64,000 nucleotides of DNA from Selaginella tamariscina (lineage: Eukaryota; Streptophyta; Lycopodiopsida; Selaginellales; Selaginellaceae). Positions 22,319 to 33,259 of this stretch are shown one piece after another. The notes beneath the pieces were generated by a model. The model was not told where the DNA came from, did not search any database, and was given only the letters and a program-made list of their open reading frames with translations. The position numbers were made by a program, and so were the translations under genes. Every line of letters starts with the position of its first letter. The stretch's first letter is position 1. The DNA lies in NCBI GenBank assembly GCA_003024785.1, contig PUQB01000223.1:185001-249000 (forward strand). The letters are read 5' to 3'.

Positions 22319-23610
22319 TCGCCAATATGTCAATACCTCAGCGTCGGACCGGGCGGCCCGTCGCGAACGTCCATTACCCAAAGACGAAGTCTCGCACGAA
22401 GGTGCCTACCATTCCAGCTGATTGGCGATCAGCTGTATAAGAGGGGAAGGAACAATGTCCTCCGAAGATGCCCTCAAAGCTGGGAGATCCCCGAAATACT
22501 TAGAGCAGCACACGAGGGACCGGGTGCTAGACATTTTGGGGGGAGAAGACAGCTAGGAAGATCCTGCAGACAGGATTATGGTGGCCAATGATTTTTCGTG
22601 ATGCCACCAGGATGGCTAGGAGCTGCAGCAACTACCAGCGAATCGGACGACCGATGACCCACCAAGGCATCGAATACCACCCATCAGTAGGGATGTTCGC
22701 ATTCGAGAAATGGGGCCTAGACTTCATTGGGCCGATCAACCCGAAGGCCCAAACGACAGGAGCCAGGTATGTAGTAGTAGCAACGGACTATGCTACAAAG
22801 TGGGTAGAAGCGAAGGCGTTGAAAAACGCAACGACGGGGCAGACAGCCAAGTTCATCTATGAAAACATCCTAACAAGGTTTGGCTGTCCGCTGGAGCTGA
22901 TATCAAACCAAGGGAGCCATTTTATCAACGAAACAATTCGTGAACTGGTCAACACCTTCGTAATCAAGCATCACACCTCGACGGCATACTACCCACAAGG
23001 GAATGGACAAGCAGAGTCCACCAACAAAACCCTGGTGACGATCCTGAGGAAAGTCTGCCATAAGGAACCCGGCAATGGGAGGAGGTGCTGCCATCCGTCA
23101 TACTATGGGCCTACCGGACAACCTTCAAGACAGCAACTGGTGCTACGCCTTTCCGATTGGCATACGACCTAGAGGCAATCATGCCTTGGGAGTTCACTAT
23201 CCCGAGTCTGCGGTCAAGCCTGGCAAATAAGATCACGGACGAACCGACGGTCACCCAGCAATGAATGGAGCAGCTAGAACGACTGGACGAGGAACGGTTT
23301 GCAACATAGCTAACAAGGGAAACTCGCCAACAACAGGAGAAGCAGCAAAGGGACAAGACGAAGAAACTTCGCACGTACGTACCAGGCCAATGGGTATGGT
23401 GGTACAAGAAGCCGCAGGAACTCCGAAAGGGCAAGTTCAGACTAGGGTGGAAAAGGCCGTATGAGATCCTGGAGGTCTTTAACAACGGAACGGTGCTACT
23501 GGGCATCAACGGACAACCACTTAAATAGAAGGTCAATGGGAACCATCTGAAGCCGTACATCCACCCCATCAGCGCATCGAACGGGGCAGCCCGACGTGAA
23601 GAAGCGAAGG
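22319..23610 (+). pseudogene. Family A integrase, frameshifted
   Basis: The sequence continues the pol frame interrupted by T3. It includes LIGDQLYKRGRNNVLRRCPQ, AAHEGPGARHFGG and WWP of the zinc-binding region. The core follows: WGLDFIGPINPK (first Asp), RYVVVATDYATKWVEAKALK, CPLELISNQGSHFINE (Asn where the second catalytic Asp is expected) and STAYYPQGNGQAESTNKTL (Glu). The tail runs to about 23,600 in changing frames, with YVPGQWVWWYKKPQEL-type sequence near 23,380-23,430. No chromodomain follows. The lost Asp (TCAAACCAAGG near 22,905) fits a G-to-A change. Confidence 0.8.
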
Positions 23611-23854
23611 CGCAGAGAACACCGAGCGAAGAAATCATAGGCCATACATCAGGACCAACTGCAACAACGAACCACCGCCAGGGACAACAACCTCTAGAAC
23701 TACACGTGTGGCCATCTCACAGGGTCACATGGTTCACGAAGGTGGACCTCGTGCATGAAGCACGTAATACGAGGGTAATGATGGCGGCAGTGCCATCATT
23801 ACTCAATTAAGGCGCAAGGATATGTGCAGGGATCGACGAGCCAGTCATCTCTGA

Positions 23855-23883
23855 TGACGTCACAACACTGCCACCTATAAAAG
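23855..23883 (+). promoter_or_regulatory. Putative internal promoter of the family A 3' ORF
   Basis: A perfect TGACGTCA palindrome (bZIP/CRE-type site, 23,855-23,862) is followed 13 bp later by TATAAAAG (23,876-23,883), then a TCTCTCTCTAC initiator-like tract near 23,910. A strong-context start codon, GCCATGGCC, lies at 23,957. The spacing is that of a normal plant promoter and sits between integrase and the extra ORF. Confidence 0.55.
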
Positions 23884-23956
23884 GACGGGAAAGTGTAGGG
23901 GTTACATTTCTCTCTCTCTACAGCTCTAGCAAGTGCGGAGCGCTTCTACAGTCGCC

Positions 23957-25869
23957 ATGGCCACGGAGAACAGGTCGGTGCTCCTCAAAGCAATTAAGTT
24001 GCAGGCCAAGAAGCAGGAGAGGATGGCCGAGCTCATCTTCCCCAGGTACTCTAAATTCAAGGAGCTAGTGGAGCTGCCGGAGGTGCGACAGATCCGAGAG
24101 CAGATGAGATTAATGGGTTTCTACAACCTTCCGTGGGGGTTAGTCGAAGATCCGGGGTTCATAGAGACATCGAGGCAGTTCATCGAAACTGCCCAGTTGG
24201 AAACAGGCAAAAGTCGGAGGGCCTGGATTATGTTTCATCTTGGAGGAAGTGCCTCGTACTACATGGACATGGACGACATTGCCTCGGCGTTTCAACTTCC
24301 GGGCGGAGGATGGCCGTTGGACGCGCTCTCGGATACACAGTACGACTGGATTCCCACCGGGAAAGACGAGGTATCAATGTCAAAGTTAAGCTTCCAAGAG
24401 GGTGCAGAGGTGGACGAGTTCCTGGCGCTTACAGCCTACCTACTCACTGGCCGAACAGAGAGGAGGATCGCCACAAAACTGGCGAAGGCCCTGTGCTGCG
24501 CCTGGGAGGGCATGAAGTGGATTACGTGGACTGCCTCAAGCACTACATGATTCCGGCGCTAACCCACGGCATCAACGGTGTCAGGAGGGGGACCGGTCGG
24601 AAGTTCTCCACTACGGGGCACGTTGCGGTCATGATCGCTTGGATAACTAGTCGTGTGCCCAACCCCTTACCGGAACAGCTCAAGATGGCCGCACAGGAAC
24701 CCGCCAGGGAGGAAGGACAATCCCCGCAGGGCCGGCTCGAAAAAGGGAAGCAGAAGGTAGTGGTGGAATCCCCGAGGAAGAGGCACCAAAAGAGGATTCC
24801 CAAGAGCATGAACCAACAGGGTTCAGGAAGCCGACCAAGAAGGAGCAAGGGACGAAGACCACCAAATCCATTTTTGCAGTCCCGCTTGCGACAGGTCCTG
24901 AGCTGCCCCCAACCAGCCAACCAACGTCGGCAGAACTGGAGCAGGAGGCTCCACTCCCTGGCAACTATCAGCACTTCAACGCCCATGGAAAATGGGAAAG
25001 CTCGGCGCTTGACAACCTGAACGAGCGCCTTCGAGCACGTCAAGGACGCCATAACGATCTATGGGCGGATGGACCTGCAGTAAATAGCCAAGGAGCACGA
25101 TGCCATCGTGGAAGCACTCACCGCGAAGTACCAGGCTATCCATGCCGAGGCGGAGCAACGCAATGCACAAGTAATCCAGGGGTCCAGCAGTGGGAACGAG
25201 CGAAGATGGAACTGGCCTCTTCCCAGGAGACCTACAAGTTAGTGACCGCAGCCTTGGACAAGCTTCAGAAGAAGTACGACACTCTCTAGGGACAGCACGA
25301 ACAGCTCCAACAAGGTCACGCGCATGCAATGACTGAGAAGACCCGGCACATCAACGAAATAGGGGAGAAGTTGGACCTGACGGAGAGGGAGCTTCAGCAC
25401 TCCAGGAGGATGGGGACAGTCGGAGAAGCTGCGCTACGCCGGAGCAAGGACAAGATCGCAGAACAAGAGCGGGAGTTAACCACTCTTAAGAACAAGTAGT
25501 AGAGATGGAGCGAGAGAAGGCTATGACTCTGGTAGTGGCACCCCAACGGAACGAAGAGCCGGAATGCCTCTGGTGGAGTTGGACCAGCTACGAGGCCAGG
25601 TCTAGGAGCTGGGAGAAAAGACTCGCCTCTAGGAACAGCGCGATCGCGACCAGGAAGAGGTCTCCCAACAGGCGCGTGCCAAGATCGAGGAGCAGGAGGC
25701 ACAACTGGCCCAGGTACGACTGAAGCTCGAAGAGACCATGACAGCATCACAAAGGGCTCTAAAGATTAGGGACACCACCATCGCTGCCCTGGAACTCAAG
25801 TTATCAGCGGTGGAGCAAGAAGTCGCGGTCTACCGCAAGTACGCCAAGGTGGGCACTCGTCCGGGATGA
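23957..25869 (+). pseudogene. Family A additional 3' ORF: N-terminal domain plus coiled coil, frameshifted
   Basis: The start is chosen at 23,957 (MATENRSVLLKAIKLQAKKQ) for its GCCATGG context. Residues 1-200 form a compact domain (MGFYNLPWGLVEDPGFIETS, MDMDDIASAFQLPGGGWP, RRIATKLAKALCCAWEGMKW). The frame shifts near 24,525 and continues with VDYVDCLKHYMIPALTHGI and FSTTGHVAVMIAW. A Lys/Arg/Pro-rich hinge follows, then long helical stretches rich in Glu, Gln and Lys to 25,869 (ELQHSRRMGTVGEAALRRSK, KIEEQEAQLAQVRLKLEETM). Placement after integrase is where some plant gypsy lineages carry an extra or env-like ORF. I see no signal peptide or membrane segment, so an envelope role is not supported. 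The domain resembles plant-retrotransposon accessory proteins only loosely; I assign no function. Confidence 0.6.
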
Positions 25870-26602
25870 GTTGGCCGAGGATGTGCCAACAAGTAAGTCC
25901 AGGCACCTGGTTGATGGCGGTCCGTCACCCTCCCTCGAAGCCCCGCATATGAACGTGCGGGCACTCGGCCCGACGGTTCGTTTCGGACGACCGACCCTCC
26001 GCTTTGACAGATGGCAACTGGTGACAGGCGGCGCTGACAAGGACAGTATCGGGATGTCCGTCTCAACTACCAGTACGCTAATAGCGGCGCGCAGGGGGTA
26101 GTTGACCAGTGTCAAAGTGATGAAAGCGCCCAACTAGCGGAAGCCACCGGGCAGTCCAGTCAGCTGTTCCACCCACTATATAAGCAGGAGGGTCGATGTC
26201 ACAGGGAGTTCCTTCCAGATCCTTTGAGTTCTTCGTCTTGTGCACCTCTCTATTTCTCTTGGGCAAGCACTTCGGCCCTCATCCTCATTCATGTATTCCT
26301 ATCAATCTATGATGCTTTAGTAATCCTTCTCTCTCTCTCTCTCTCTGCGCTGTTACACAACTCCCTGCCCTTCCATATAAGGGGAAGCTCGTATCTACAA
26401 AAGCCATAGGGACAACTACATATGGATCCTCGTGGCGTCTGGGTAAGGCCTTGCACTCACTCACTAGGACCGGAGAAGCAACGACCGAAGAGCCGGCTCG
26501 GTGCCCAGGATTGGACGTACCAACAACGTCCTGGCAACCACCACCAACACATGAGACAGACCACCACACTTGGCCTGCGGAGTCCCCGACGACCACAAGG
26601 AT
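25870..26602 (+). repeat. Family A 3' LTR-like end
   Basis: It is non-coding, with CACTATATAAGCAGG near 26,165 (TATA box), a (TC)n run at 26,327-26,347 and a purine tract GCAGGGGGTAG at 26,091-26,101. The exact LTR start is uncertain and may be near 26,103. A relative with CATTATATAAGCAGG lies at 53,870-54,530. The right edge meets T2 gag at 26,603. Confidence 0.5.
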
Positions 26603-27668
26603 TCTTGAATTAGATCAGGCTTTTGATCCGCATGCAACCACGCCACCTCAACATATGCACAAAGGGTTAACCTTTTAGCATCCTTACTAGTTGGATTTCC
26701 AAGGGCTTGGGTTGCCCCTTTCCTAGAGCGTGATGACCCGTTGATGAAGAACTTTGAAGGTTTCATTATTACTTTTGAAGCCTACTTTGGAGATCCCGAC
26801 AAGTACCATTCTATATGCACGAAGTTAAGGAAGCTCGCACAAGGATTCCGACCAGCTTCCGTCTACGCATCCGAGTTCCAACAACTTTGCATGAACATTC
26901 CATGGGATGAGAATGCATTGATCGAACACTTTTGTTTTGGGTTAAGAGATGACATGAAGGATCTTCTCCTTACATTATCCAATGCCCAAACCTTAGCTGA
27001 GATCATGCAGTAGGCCGTTCGCTGCGACAACCGTTTGTTTGAGCGTCATTAAGAGAAATCTCGTCAACAGTTCCTACAAGTCAACCTTGTAGCAGTTGCA
27101 CACGTTCCTACGACATCTTCTGGAGTAATTCCCATAGAGGTCAACAAATACAAGCGTGGGAAAAGCAACATCGTTGCAATGAAAACTTATGCATGTATTG
27201 TGATGATGTAGGGCACAAGGTGGTAAAGTGTCCTATTAAAGCTAAGAAGTTCAAGACGTGTGAAGTTGAAGTTAACGTTCAATTGGAAAACTGCAATGTC
27301 CACTTTGTCTAGGAGTCGCGAAGTTGGACATAGGCGCAGGCTCCATTGGTGCTACTCACACCATTCCATCTCTTAAGTTTTCTATGCACATTCACCTCAA
27401 TGATCGAGCACTCAAGGAGTTTGCCTTGTTAGACACTAGTGCAAATGCATGCTTCATGGATGACACTTTTGCAGCTTAGCATGACATTCTTGTAGGAAGT
27501 TGAAGCGTGTAGTTCCTGTAGAGGTTGCAGATGGTCGTCTAATTGTTTCTGGCGCAGTTACCGCCTCTCTCTTATACCCATGGCGCATTCAACTATTCGA
27601 TCTCCTTCAACTTGCTCAAGACTCGGACGACTCCCATCGTTTTGGGCATGCCATGGTTCGTGGTGGCA
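26603..27668 (+). pseudogene. T2 gag (remainder), nucleocapsid and protease, broken
   Basis: Gag resumes with QIRLLIRMQPR and includes FEAYFGDPDKYHSICTKLRK and ALIEHFCFGLRDDMKDLLLT. A TAG near 27,011 interrupts AEIMQ-AVRCDNR. A degraded zinc knuckle lies near 27,190-27,235. The protease LLDTSANACFMDDTFAA near 27,430-27,475 has DTS in place of DTG. The sequence ends at GMPWFVVAN, where telomere-like repeats replace about 150 bp. Confidence 0.8.
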
Positions 27669-27699
27669 AACCTTAAACCCTAAACCCTAAACCCTAAAC
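27669..27699. repeat. Interstitial telomeric repeat (CCCTAAA)n
   Basis: About four units of plant-type telomere sequence (AACCTTAAACCCTAAACCCT and on). They sit exactly where ~150 bp of the T spacer region is missing relative to T4 (41,835-41,960), with a few bases of AAACC overlap at the left junction. Confidence 0.85.
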
Positions 27700-30600
27700 A
27701 TGCCTACCCCTGTACTAGTGTTGAAGGTTCCTCCTCGATAGGATTCACCTCCTGTCAGTTCGATAGCACATCCATAGGCTCTCTTCACTCTTGTAAGTTC
27801 ACAGATTTTTGTACAGGGTTCTCCCAATCCTGTACCAATGTTGAAGGTTCCTCCTCGACAGGATCCACCTCCTATTAGTTCCTCAGTATATCCATAGGCT
27901 CTCCCCACTCCTGTGCGTTCATAGACTTCTGTACATGGTTCTCCCAATCCTATACACACATCGACATCAACACAAGCTTCCTTCAATCTTGCCTCTTTTT
28001 ATTACTCTGCTTATGTTCCATCTCCCAAGATCCTTCCTCTTTTCCATTCATAACTCTCTCCTTCTCCTCTCCGAGTTCTTACCACTGTCATGTATGAACT
28101 TGCTACTGATCTTGCTCCTTTTCATCTTTTTTGTTTTTCAAGTAACTCCTACATCCTCTTCTACCTCTCATGTATCTGACTCTCTTGTTTTTTAATCTCC
28201 TTCCCCTACTTCTTCCTTACCATCCAAGTTCACCTTTTTAGAACATTTTTGATAAGCATAAGGCTATTGTTTTTCTTGTTCACAAGTCGTACAATTGCCC
28301 CATCGATCTTGTGGAGGGGAAGACTCCACCATTCGGACCAATTTATGCGCTGTCACCTACAAAATTGGAGGTTCTTCACCAGTGCGTGGAGGATAATTTG
28401 GCATCGGGCTTCATTCGTTACTCCAAGTCCCCTGCAGGAGCACCTATCTTCTTTGTCAAGAAGAAAGATGGGAGTTTGCATTTGGTTGTGGACTACAGGG
28501 GTTTGAATCAAGTCACCATCCAAAACCAGTACCCATTGCCATTGATCCCTGAACTTCTTGATTGGCTACGAGAAGAAAAGGTGTTTACGAAGATCAACTT
28601 ACGAGGGGCCTACAATCTTGTATAAATTCATCCATGCGATGAGTGAAAAACTGTCTTTTGTACAAGGTATGGACACTTTGAGTACACGGTGATGCCCTTC
28701 GAACTTACAAATGCCTCAGCCGTGTTCCAACACATAGTGAGCAACATCTTTCGCGAATTCTTGGATCAGTTTATGGTGATTTACCTCAACGACATCTTGA
28801 TTTTCTCCAAGGACCAGGCGGCACATGACAGGCATGTACAACTGGTTCTACAGAAGCTTCGCGAGCATGGCTTGTATGTGAAGTTGGAGAAGTGTTTTTT
28901 CAACAGGGATATAGTGGAGTTCTTGAGCTACATCGTCTCTCCTACTAGAGTTTCAATGGACATGCACAAGGTGAAGACTATCGTGGAGTGGGAGAGGCCC
29001 AAGTCTATACGAGACGTACAGTGTTTCCTTGGCTTTGCAAACTTTTACAGGCAATTCATACAAGACTTCTCCAAGCTTATACTTTTGCTCACGGAACTCA
29101 CTAAGCGCATAGGGGATTTTTGTTGGTCTGACAAGGCGAAACAGGCATTCACAACACTCAAGGACGCTTTCACGGCACATCTTAATCCTTCTCGCCCCTT
29201 CTTTGTTAAATCAGATGCTTCGGACTTTGCAGTTGGTTTTATCTTATCGCAAGTTGGAGAAGACAAGTTATTCCATCATGTAGCCTTTCACTCTCGTAAG
29301 TTTCTTCTGGCGAAGATCAATTACGAGAACATGACAAGAAACTCAAGGCTATTGTGGATTCATTCGAGGAGTGGTAGCACTTCCTGGAAGGCGCTGCACA
29401 TCCTGTACAAGTTCTTACAAACCACAAGAACCTAGAGTTTCAGTCGACGACAGGCTAGGTGAGCAGAATTCTTGTCATATTTTGACTTTGTCATCGTCTA
29501 CAGGCCTGGTTTCTAGAATGGTAAAGCTGATGCATTGTCTAGGCATTCTTATCTTGCATCGACCTCAGGCAATCCTGCATACAATTATCAAAAGCAAGTG
29601 TTGTTGGGTCCTAATCGATTTCGGCTTGCAGCACTATAGGTTCATCAAGCTCTAGCGGATTTAACACTTCTACAGAGCATCCGTTTGTAGTTGGCTACAT
29701 ACGATTTGGCGAATAATGTGTTCTCACACATTAGTCCTAACTTTGCAAGCTCTACCTCCTCTTTCAATTTCCATACAGACTACAAGCTATTTAACATACA
29801 GGACAGACTCCTGTACCATGAGGGCCTCCTGTACATTCCTATTGGTGTTTATAGGACTCATGTGGTATAGGATTGTCATGATACCCCGGCTACATGACAT
29901 TTTGGTGTGGCTAAGATAGTTGAGTTGGTGACCCAACTATTGGTGGCCTGGGTTGCGAGGTTTTGTGGAAAAGTTTGTACGAAATTGCGACACTGTAATA
30001 AGTCAAAGATGCCTCATCACGCACCCTTTGGTCTTCTCCATCCTCTTTTTGTTCCTTAGAATACATCTCTATAGATTTTCTCATAGATCTTCCTCCCCGC
30101 GAATTTGATGCAGTTCTTATGGTGGTTGATTGTTTCACCAAACATGCTCATTTCCTACCTATAACAAGACGGCTACAGGCCAGATGACTGCTAAGCTGGT
30201 TATCTGTGAAATGTTCCGACATCATGGTCTTACCAAAGCATTGTTTCTGATTAAGGACCACAATTTATGTTTAGATTTTGGCGAGAATTTCTCAATAGTT
30301 TACAAGTCAAAGCAGATCTTTTTTCAAGCCATCATTCGCAAACTGATGGCCAGTCAGAGCGTACGATTCAAACTTTAGAACAGTATCTTCGCTGCTTCAT
30401 TAGTTATCAACATGACAACTAGTTGGACCTTCTTCCTATGGCTGAGTTTGCTTACAACAACTCTGTCCACGCATCTATAAGCCAAACACCTTTCTTCACT
30501 CTTACAGGTTACCATCCACATTTGGCTTTTCTTCTCCTGCTTCTCCTTCTTCCTCTCCTATAGTACAGGATCGCCTCTAGCATCTTCACCAAGTACAGAA

Positions 30601-31140
30601 TGATTTTCGAGTTCATCTTCAGCAAGCACAGAGTGGTACAAGCATCATGCTGATGCTCATCGTCAACCGGCACATGCGTACAAGGTTGGTGATTTCGTGT
30701 GGCTTCTTCCATCAGCATATCCACACCACAGGCCTTCGTTTAAGTTGAACTTTTAATGCTTGGGACCTTACAGGATTACGGCTAAGATCAATCCTGTAGC
30801 TTTTCGACTGAAGCTACCATCTACTTTGAAACTTTATCCTGTGTTTCATACCTCTTTGTTGGAGTCGTATCATTCTTCTTCTCTTCCTAGTCGTGCTTCT
30901 TCTCCTCCTCCTCCTATGCTCATTAATAATGAACATGAGTATAAAGTTGCAGCAATCCTTGATTCTCGTCTTCATCACTACCAGCTTCAATACTTGGTGG
31001 ATGGAGGGGTTATTTGCTTGCCGATCGCACTTGGGAACCAACATCCAATTTACTCTACGCTTCTTTCAATGTTGCTGCTTTTCACCACCACGTTATCCTG
31101 ATAAACCAGGTCCCAAAACTCGTGAAACTCGTCCTTAGAA
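27700..31140 (+). pseudogene. T2 spacer, RT, RNase H, integrase and chromodomain, decayed
   Basis: RT segments [20 protein letters not shown] (28,290-28,350) and [20 protein letters not shown] (28,447) are present. The catalytic box is YLND (near 28,785), so the first catalytic Asp is now Asn. RNase H has [18 protein letters not shown] (29,200). Integrase segments continue to about 30,700 with several frameshifts. GPYRITAKINPVAFRLKLPS lies near 30,765, a chromodomain remnant ([20 protein letters not shown]) near 30,940-31,000, and a final RP before the polypurine tract. Most differences from T3 are transitions. Confidence 0.8.
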
Positions 31141-31149
31141 GGGGGGTGA

Positions 31150-31652
31150 TGTCACGACCTAATATAAAATATAAGACAGAGCTTGGCTTGTATGCCAACA
31201 AGATACAGGACACATAATATAAGATAGAGCCTAGCTTATACGTCGACATGATACAGGACACAGGATATAAGATAGAGCCTAGCTTGTACGCCGACAGGAT
31301 ACAGGATACATGATACAGGACAAGGCTTGGCTTGTACATCTATAGGATATAGGATGATCTATACACTGACATGGGACTTGTTTTAGCCTCTGCATGCATG
31401 CAGCCACTTTTACATGCATGCAACCACTTTTGGCACTCATGCTTAGATTAGCTCTTGGAGTTGTGAGCACAAAAGCTCCGACCTAATTGTGTACAATTAG
31501 TTGCTATTAACACCAGTCATTCTACGATCATTCTTGTCTTGCTCTTGTTTTGCTCCATGCTCTTGTTTGCTCCTTGTTCTTGTTTTGCTCCTTGCTCTCA
31601 TCTTGCTTCTTGTCTCGTCTTGTTCGTCCTGCTCTTGGGTCGTGGCCTGACA
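31150..31652 (+). repeat. T2 3' LTR
   Basis: TGTCACGACCTAATAT...GGCCTGACA, 503 bp. It keeps AGTTGCTATTAA (31,499-31,510), the same variant found in the T2 left LTR and matching the T2 primer site. The right flank is a family G LTR. Confidence 0.85.
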
Positions 31653-31893
31653 GTGGTAAGCAAGAACAGGACAAGAAGGCTTAGCTCTTAAACTAGCGTT
31701 GAATCGAAATGCTTAACCTAGATCCTAGCCACCTTTATATACCATAACAAGATTGGACTTAGGCTATCTTGAACTTGTTCCTTGCTTTTAGCCTAACCCT
31801 GGGTTAAGCCTAAACCTGGGTTTAGCCCTTAATCCTGATTAGACCATATGTGTATCCGTATCCGTACTCGTGTGACGTAGGCAGATCGTCACA
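31653..31893 (-). repeat. Family G LTR (5' of G2, 3' of G3)
   Basis: It contains TTTATATACCATAACAAGATT (TATA on the minus strand) and ends GTCACA at 31,893. Next to it on the minus strand is the purine tract AAAGGAGGGTGGTGG, a good polypurine tract for the G3 pol end to its right. So this LTR joined two tandem G copies before the T stack split it from G2 gag. Confidence 0.6.
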
Positions 31894-31959
31894 CCACCAC
31901 CCTCCTTTGAGAGCAAGCTTGTCCAAGTACTTGCAATGGAACTTGTTGATAGCAGCACG

Positions 31960-32230
31960 GGCATGTTCAAGATGAGCAGCTTGTTCCGAAAGCGTTCACT
32001 TGGCAGGTAACCAACCAGTCAACCAGATAATAGAGGCGCTGTCGAAGGAACTTCAAATCCAAAATCTCGTTCACTTCATACTCCAAGTTGTTGTCGATTG
32101 TAACAGGAGCTGGTGGTAGAGGAGTACGGGCTCAAGAAGAGTTGTGGAAGATCGGATGGATGTGCATCGAGGAGGGAAGCTCCAATCGATAGGCCACATC
32201 GTTGATCTGGGCAGCCATCTCATCTAGCAT
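31960..32230 (-). pseudogene. Family G (copy G3) integrase C-terminus and chromodomain
   Basis: Minus-strand fragments YRLELPSSMHIHPIFHNSS (near 32,140-32,205) and EYEVNEILDLKFLRQRLYYL (near 32,020-32,085) are the end of a chromovirus integrase and its chromodomain. The stretch has an in-frame stop between them and ends just before the polypurine tract and LTR. Only this 3' tip of pol remains. Confidence 0.65.
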
Positions 32231-32288
32231 ATGCCTCAGGGTAGGCGACCCACGCTAGACCTACTATCCCAGCAAGGGTGGCAGACTG

Positions 32289-32432
32289 TTATCTGGTTGT
32301 TGTAGTGGTCTCCTTGACTTTCCTCTTGTTGACTGTTGTAGCAAGTGCCTTAGTGGTGGCTATCTTCTTGACGATGTGAAGGTGCTTGGATGCACACTTG
32401 ACCTTGGCAGTGCTCATCGTGGAAGCTGCCAT
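32289..32432 (-). other. 47-codon Lys/Thr-rich open frame of unknown origin
   Basis: It reads MAASTMSTAKVKCASKHLHI and ends with a TTTTTR tail. A TTTATAACCC box lies about 45 bp upstream on the minus strand (near 32,480). It is basic, lacks recognisable domains, and may be chance or a captured fragment. It falls between G3 pol remains and inverted G LTR pieces. Confidence 0.25.
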
Positions 32433-32569
32433 CTCGCTTGAATGTACTCTACCTTATTAGGGTAACAAGGACCCAAGGGTTATAAAGGACGTGTTTTTAA
32501 AAAGACGTTCTCTTGCTCATGCATTGCTCTTCTCAATCCACCACATCGACATGGTTCACAACCAATTCT

Positions 32570-33125
32570 ATGATGATCCACCTACGTCACACGAGTACGG
32601 ATATGGATATGCATACAGTCTAATCAGGGTTAAAGGAACAAGTCCAAGATAGCCTAAGTCCAATCTTGGCATCCTTTTATGGTATATAAGGGAGGCTAGG
32701 ATCTAGGTTAAGCATTCTGATTCAAACTATTAAGAACCAAGCTGCAGAGATGAGAAACAAGCTAAACTGGATTACTAGAGGTAAACAAGAACAAAACAAG
32801 AGGCTTAACTCCTAGATTGACGTTGAGGAGGTGATGTGAGGAACACACATACCATGTCTGGAGCTTGATCAGTTGTCGTCTTGATCAATGTGGCCTTTTC
32901 GATTCAGATGCATGCCTACTACTCCAGAGGTCGGGAGTTCATTACCCGTAGGATACCTAGGTCAACCAAGGCCTAGGCAACCCAATAGGGTTGGCCTCCT
33001 TTTATGATATATAAGGGAGGCTAGGATCTAGGTTAAGTAGTCTAAGGGTAAGCCTTTTGTTCTATTCTTGTTACCTATGGTGATCCAGTTTAGTCTTGTT
33101 TCTTGTCTCTGCGGTTTGGTTCCAT
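32570..33125 (+). repeat. Two inverted family G LTR fragments (32,570-32,830 and 32,985-33,125)
   Basis: CACACGAGTACGGATATGG and TGGTATATAAGGGAGGCTAG (32,590-32,700) are the reverse complement of the LTR at 31,653-31,893. A second partial copy with GATATATAAGGGAGGCTAGG is at 33,008. The two LTR orientations face each other within about 1 kb. Confidence 0.65.
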
Positions 33126-33259
33126 CTTTAGCAAATGCCTCTCAGCAAATGGTTCCTGACATCTTCAGCAAATGCAACTCCAAACTTTTTATCTAGTACT
33201 TATCGGTCAAACACCGTCTTGGTCAGGCTGGTTACCCACACCTCTCCTCAGCATATCTC

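Larger units (their letters stand above)
14685..26602 (+). mobile_element. Family A Ty3/gypsy element with an extra 3' ORF, 5'-truncated, split by T3
   Basis: The element occupies 14,685-16,214 and 22,319-26,602. The order is RT, RNase H, (T3), integrase, an additional coiled-coil ORF with its own upstream TATA box, and an LTR-like end. No 5' LTR, gag or protease is present at the left junction. The integrase has no chromodomain. Sequence style (for example FIGPINPK, ATDYATKWVEAKAL) is like non-chromodomain plant gypsy lineages of the Athila/Tat type, but I cannot assign a clade by eye. Confidence 0.75.
14069..31652 (+). mobile_element. Family T copy T2, split by the family A insertion
   Basis: T2 occupies 14,069-14,684 and 26,603-31,652. 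Gag breaks at GISLPK in the left part and resumes with FLNQIRLLIR-type sequence at 26,605; about 25 bp of gag is missing between the two. Protease, RT, RNase H, integrase, chromodomain and a 503-bp 3' LTR follow, all decayed. Confidence 0.8.

Noticed and set aside
23933-25869. Family A 3' ORF as a retroviral-type envelope
   Set aside because: No signal peptide, membrane anchor or cleavage site is visible; the protein looks soluble and coiled-coil.
11113-31660. GTAAG as the target duplication of the T1-T2 array
   Set aside because: GTAAG precedes the left LTR, but on the right it occurs only three bases beyond the LTR end (GTG then GTAAG), so it is not a clean match.
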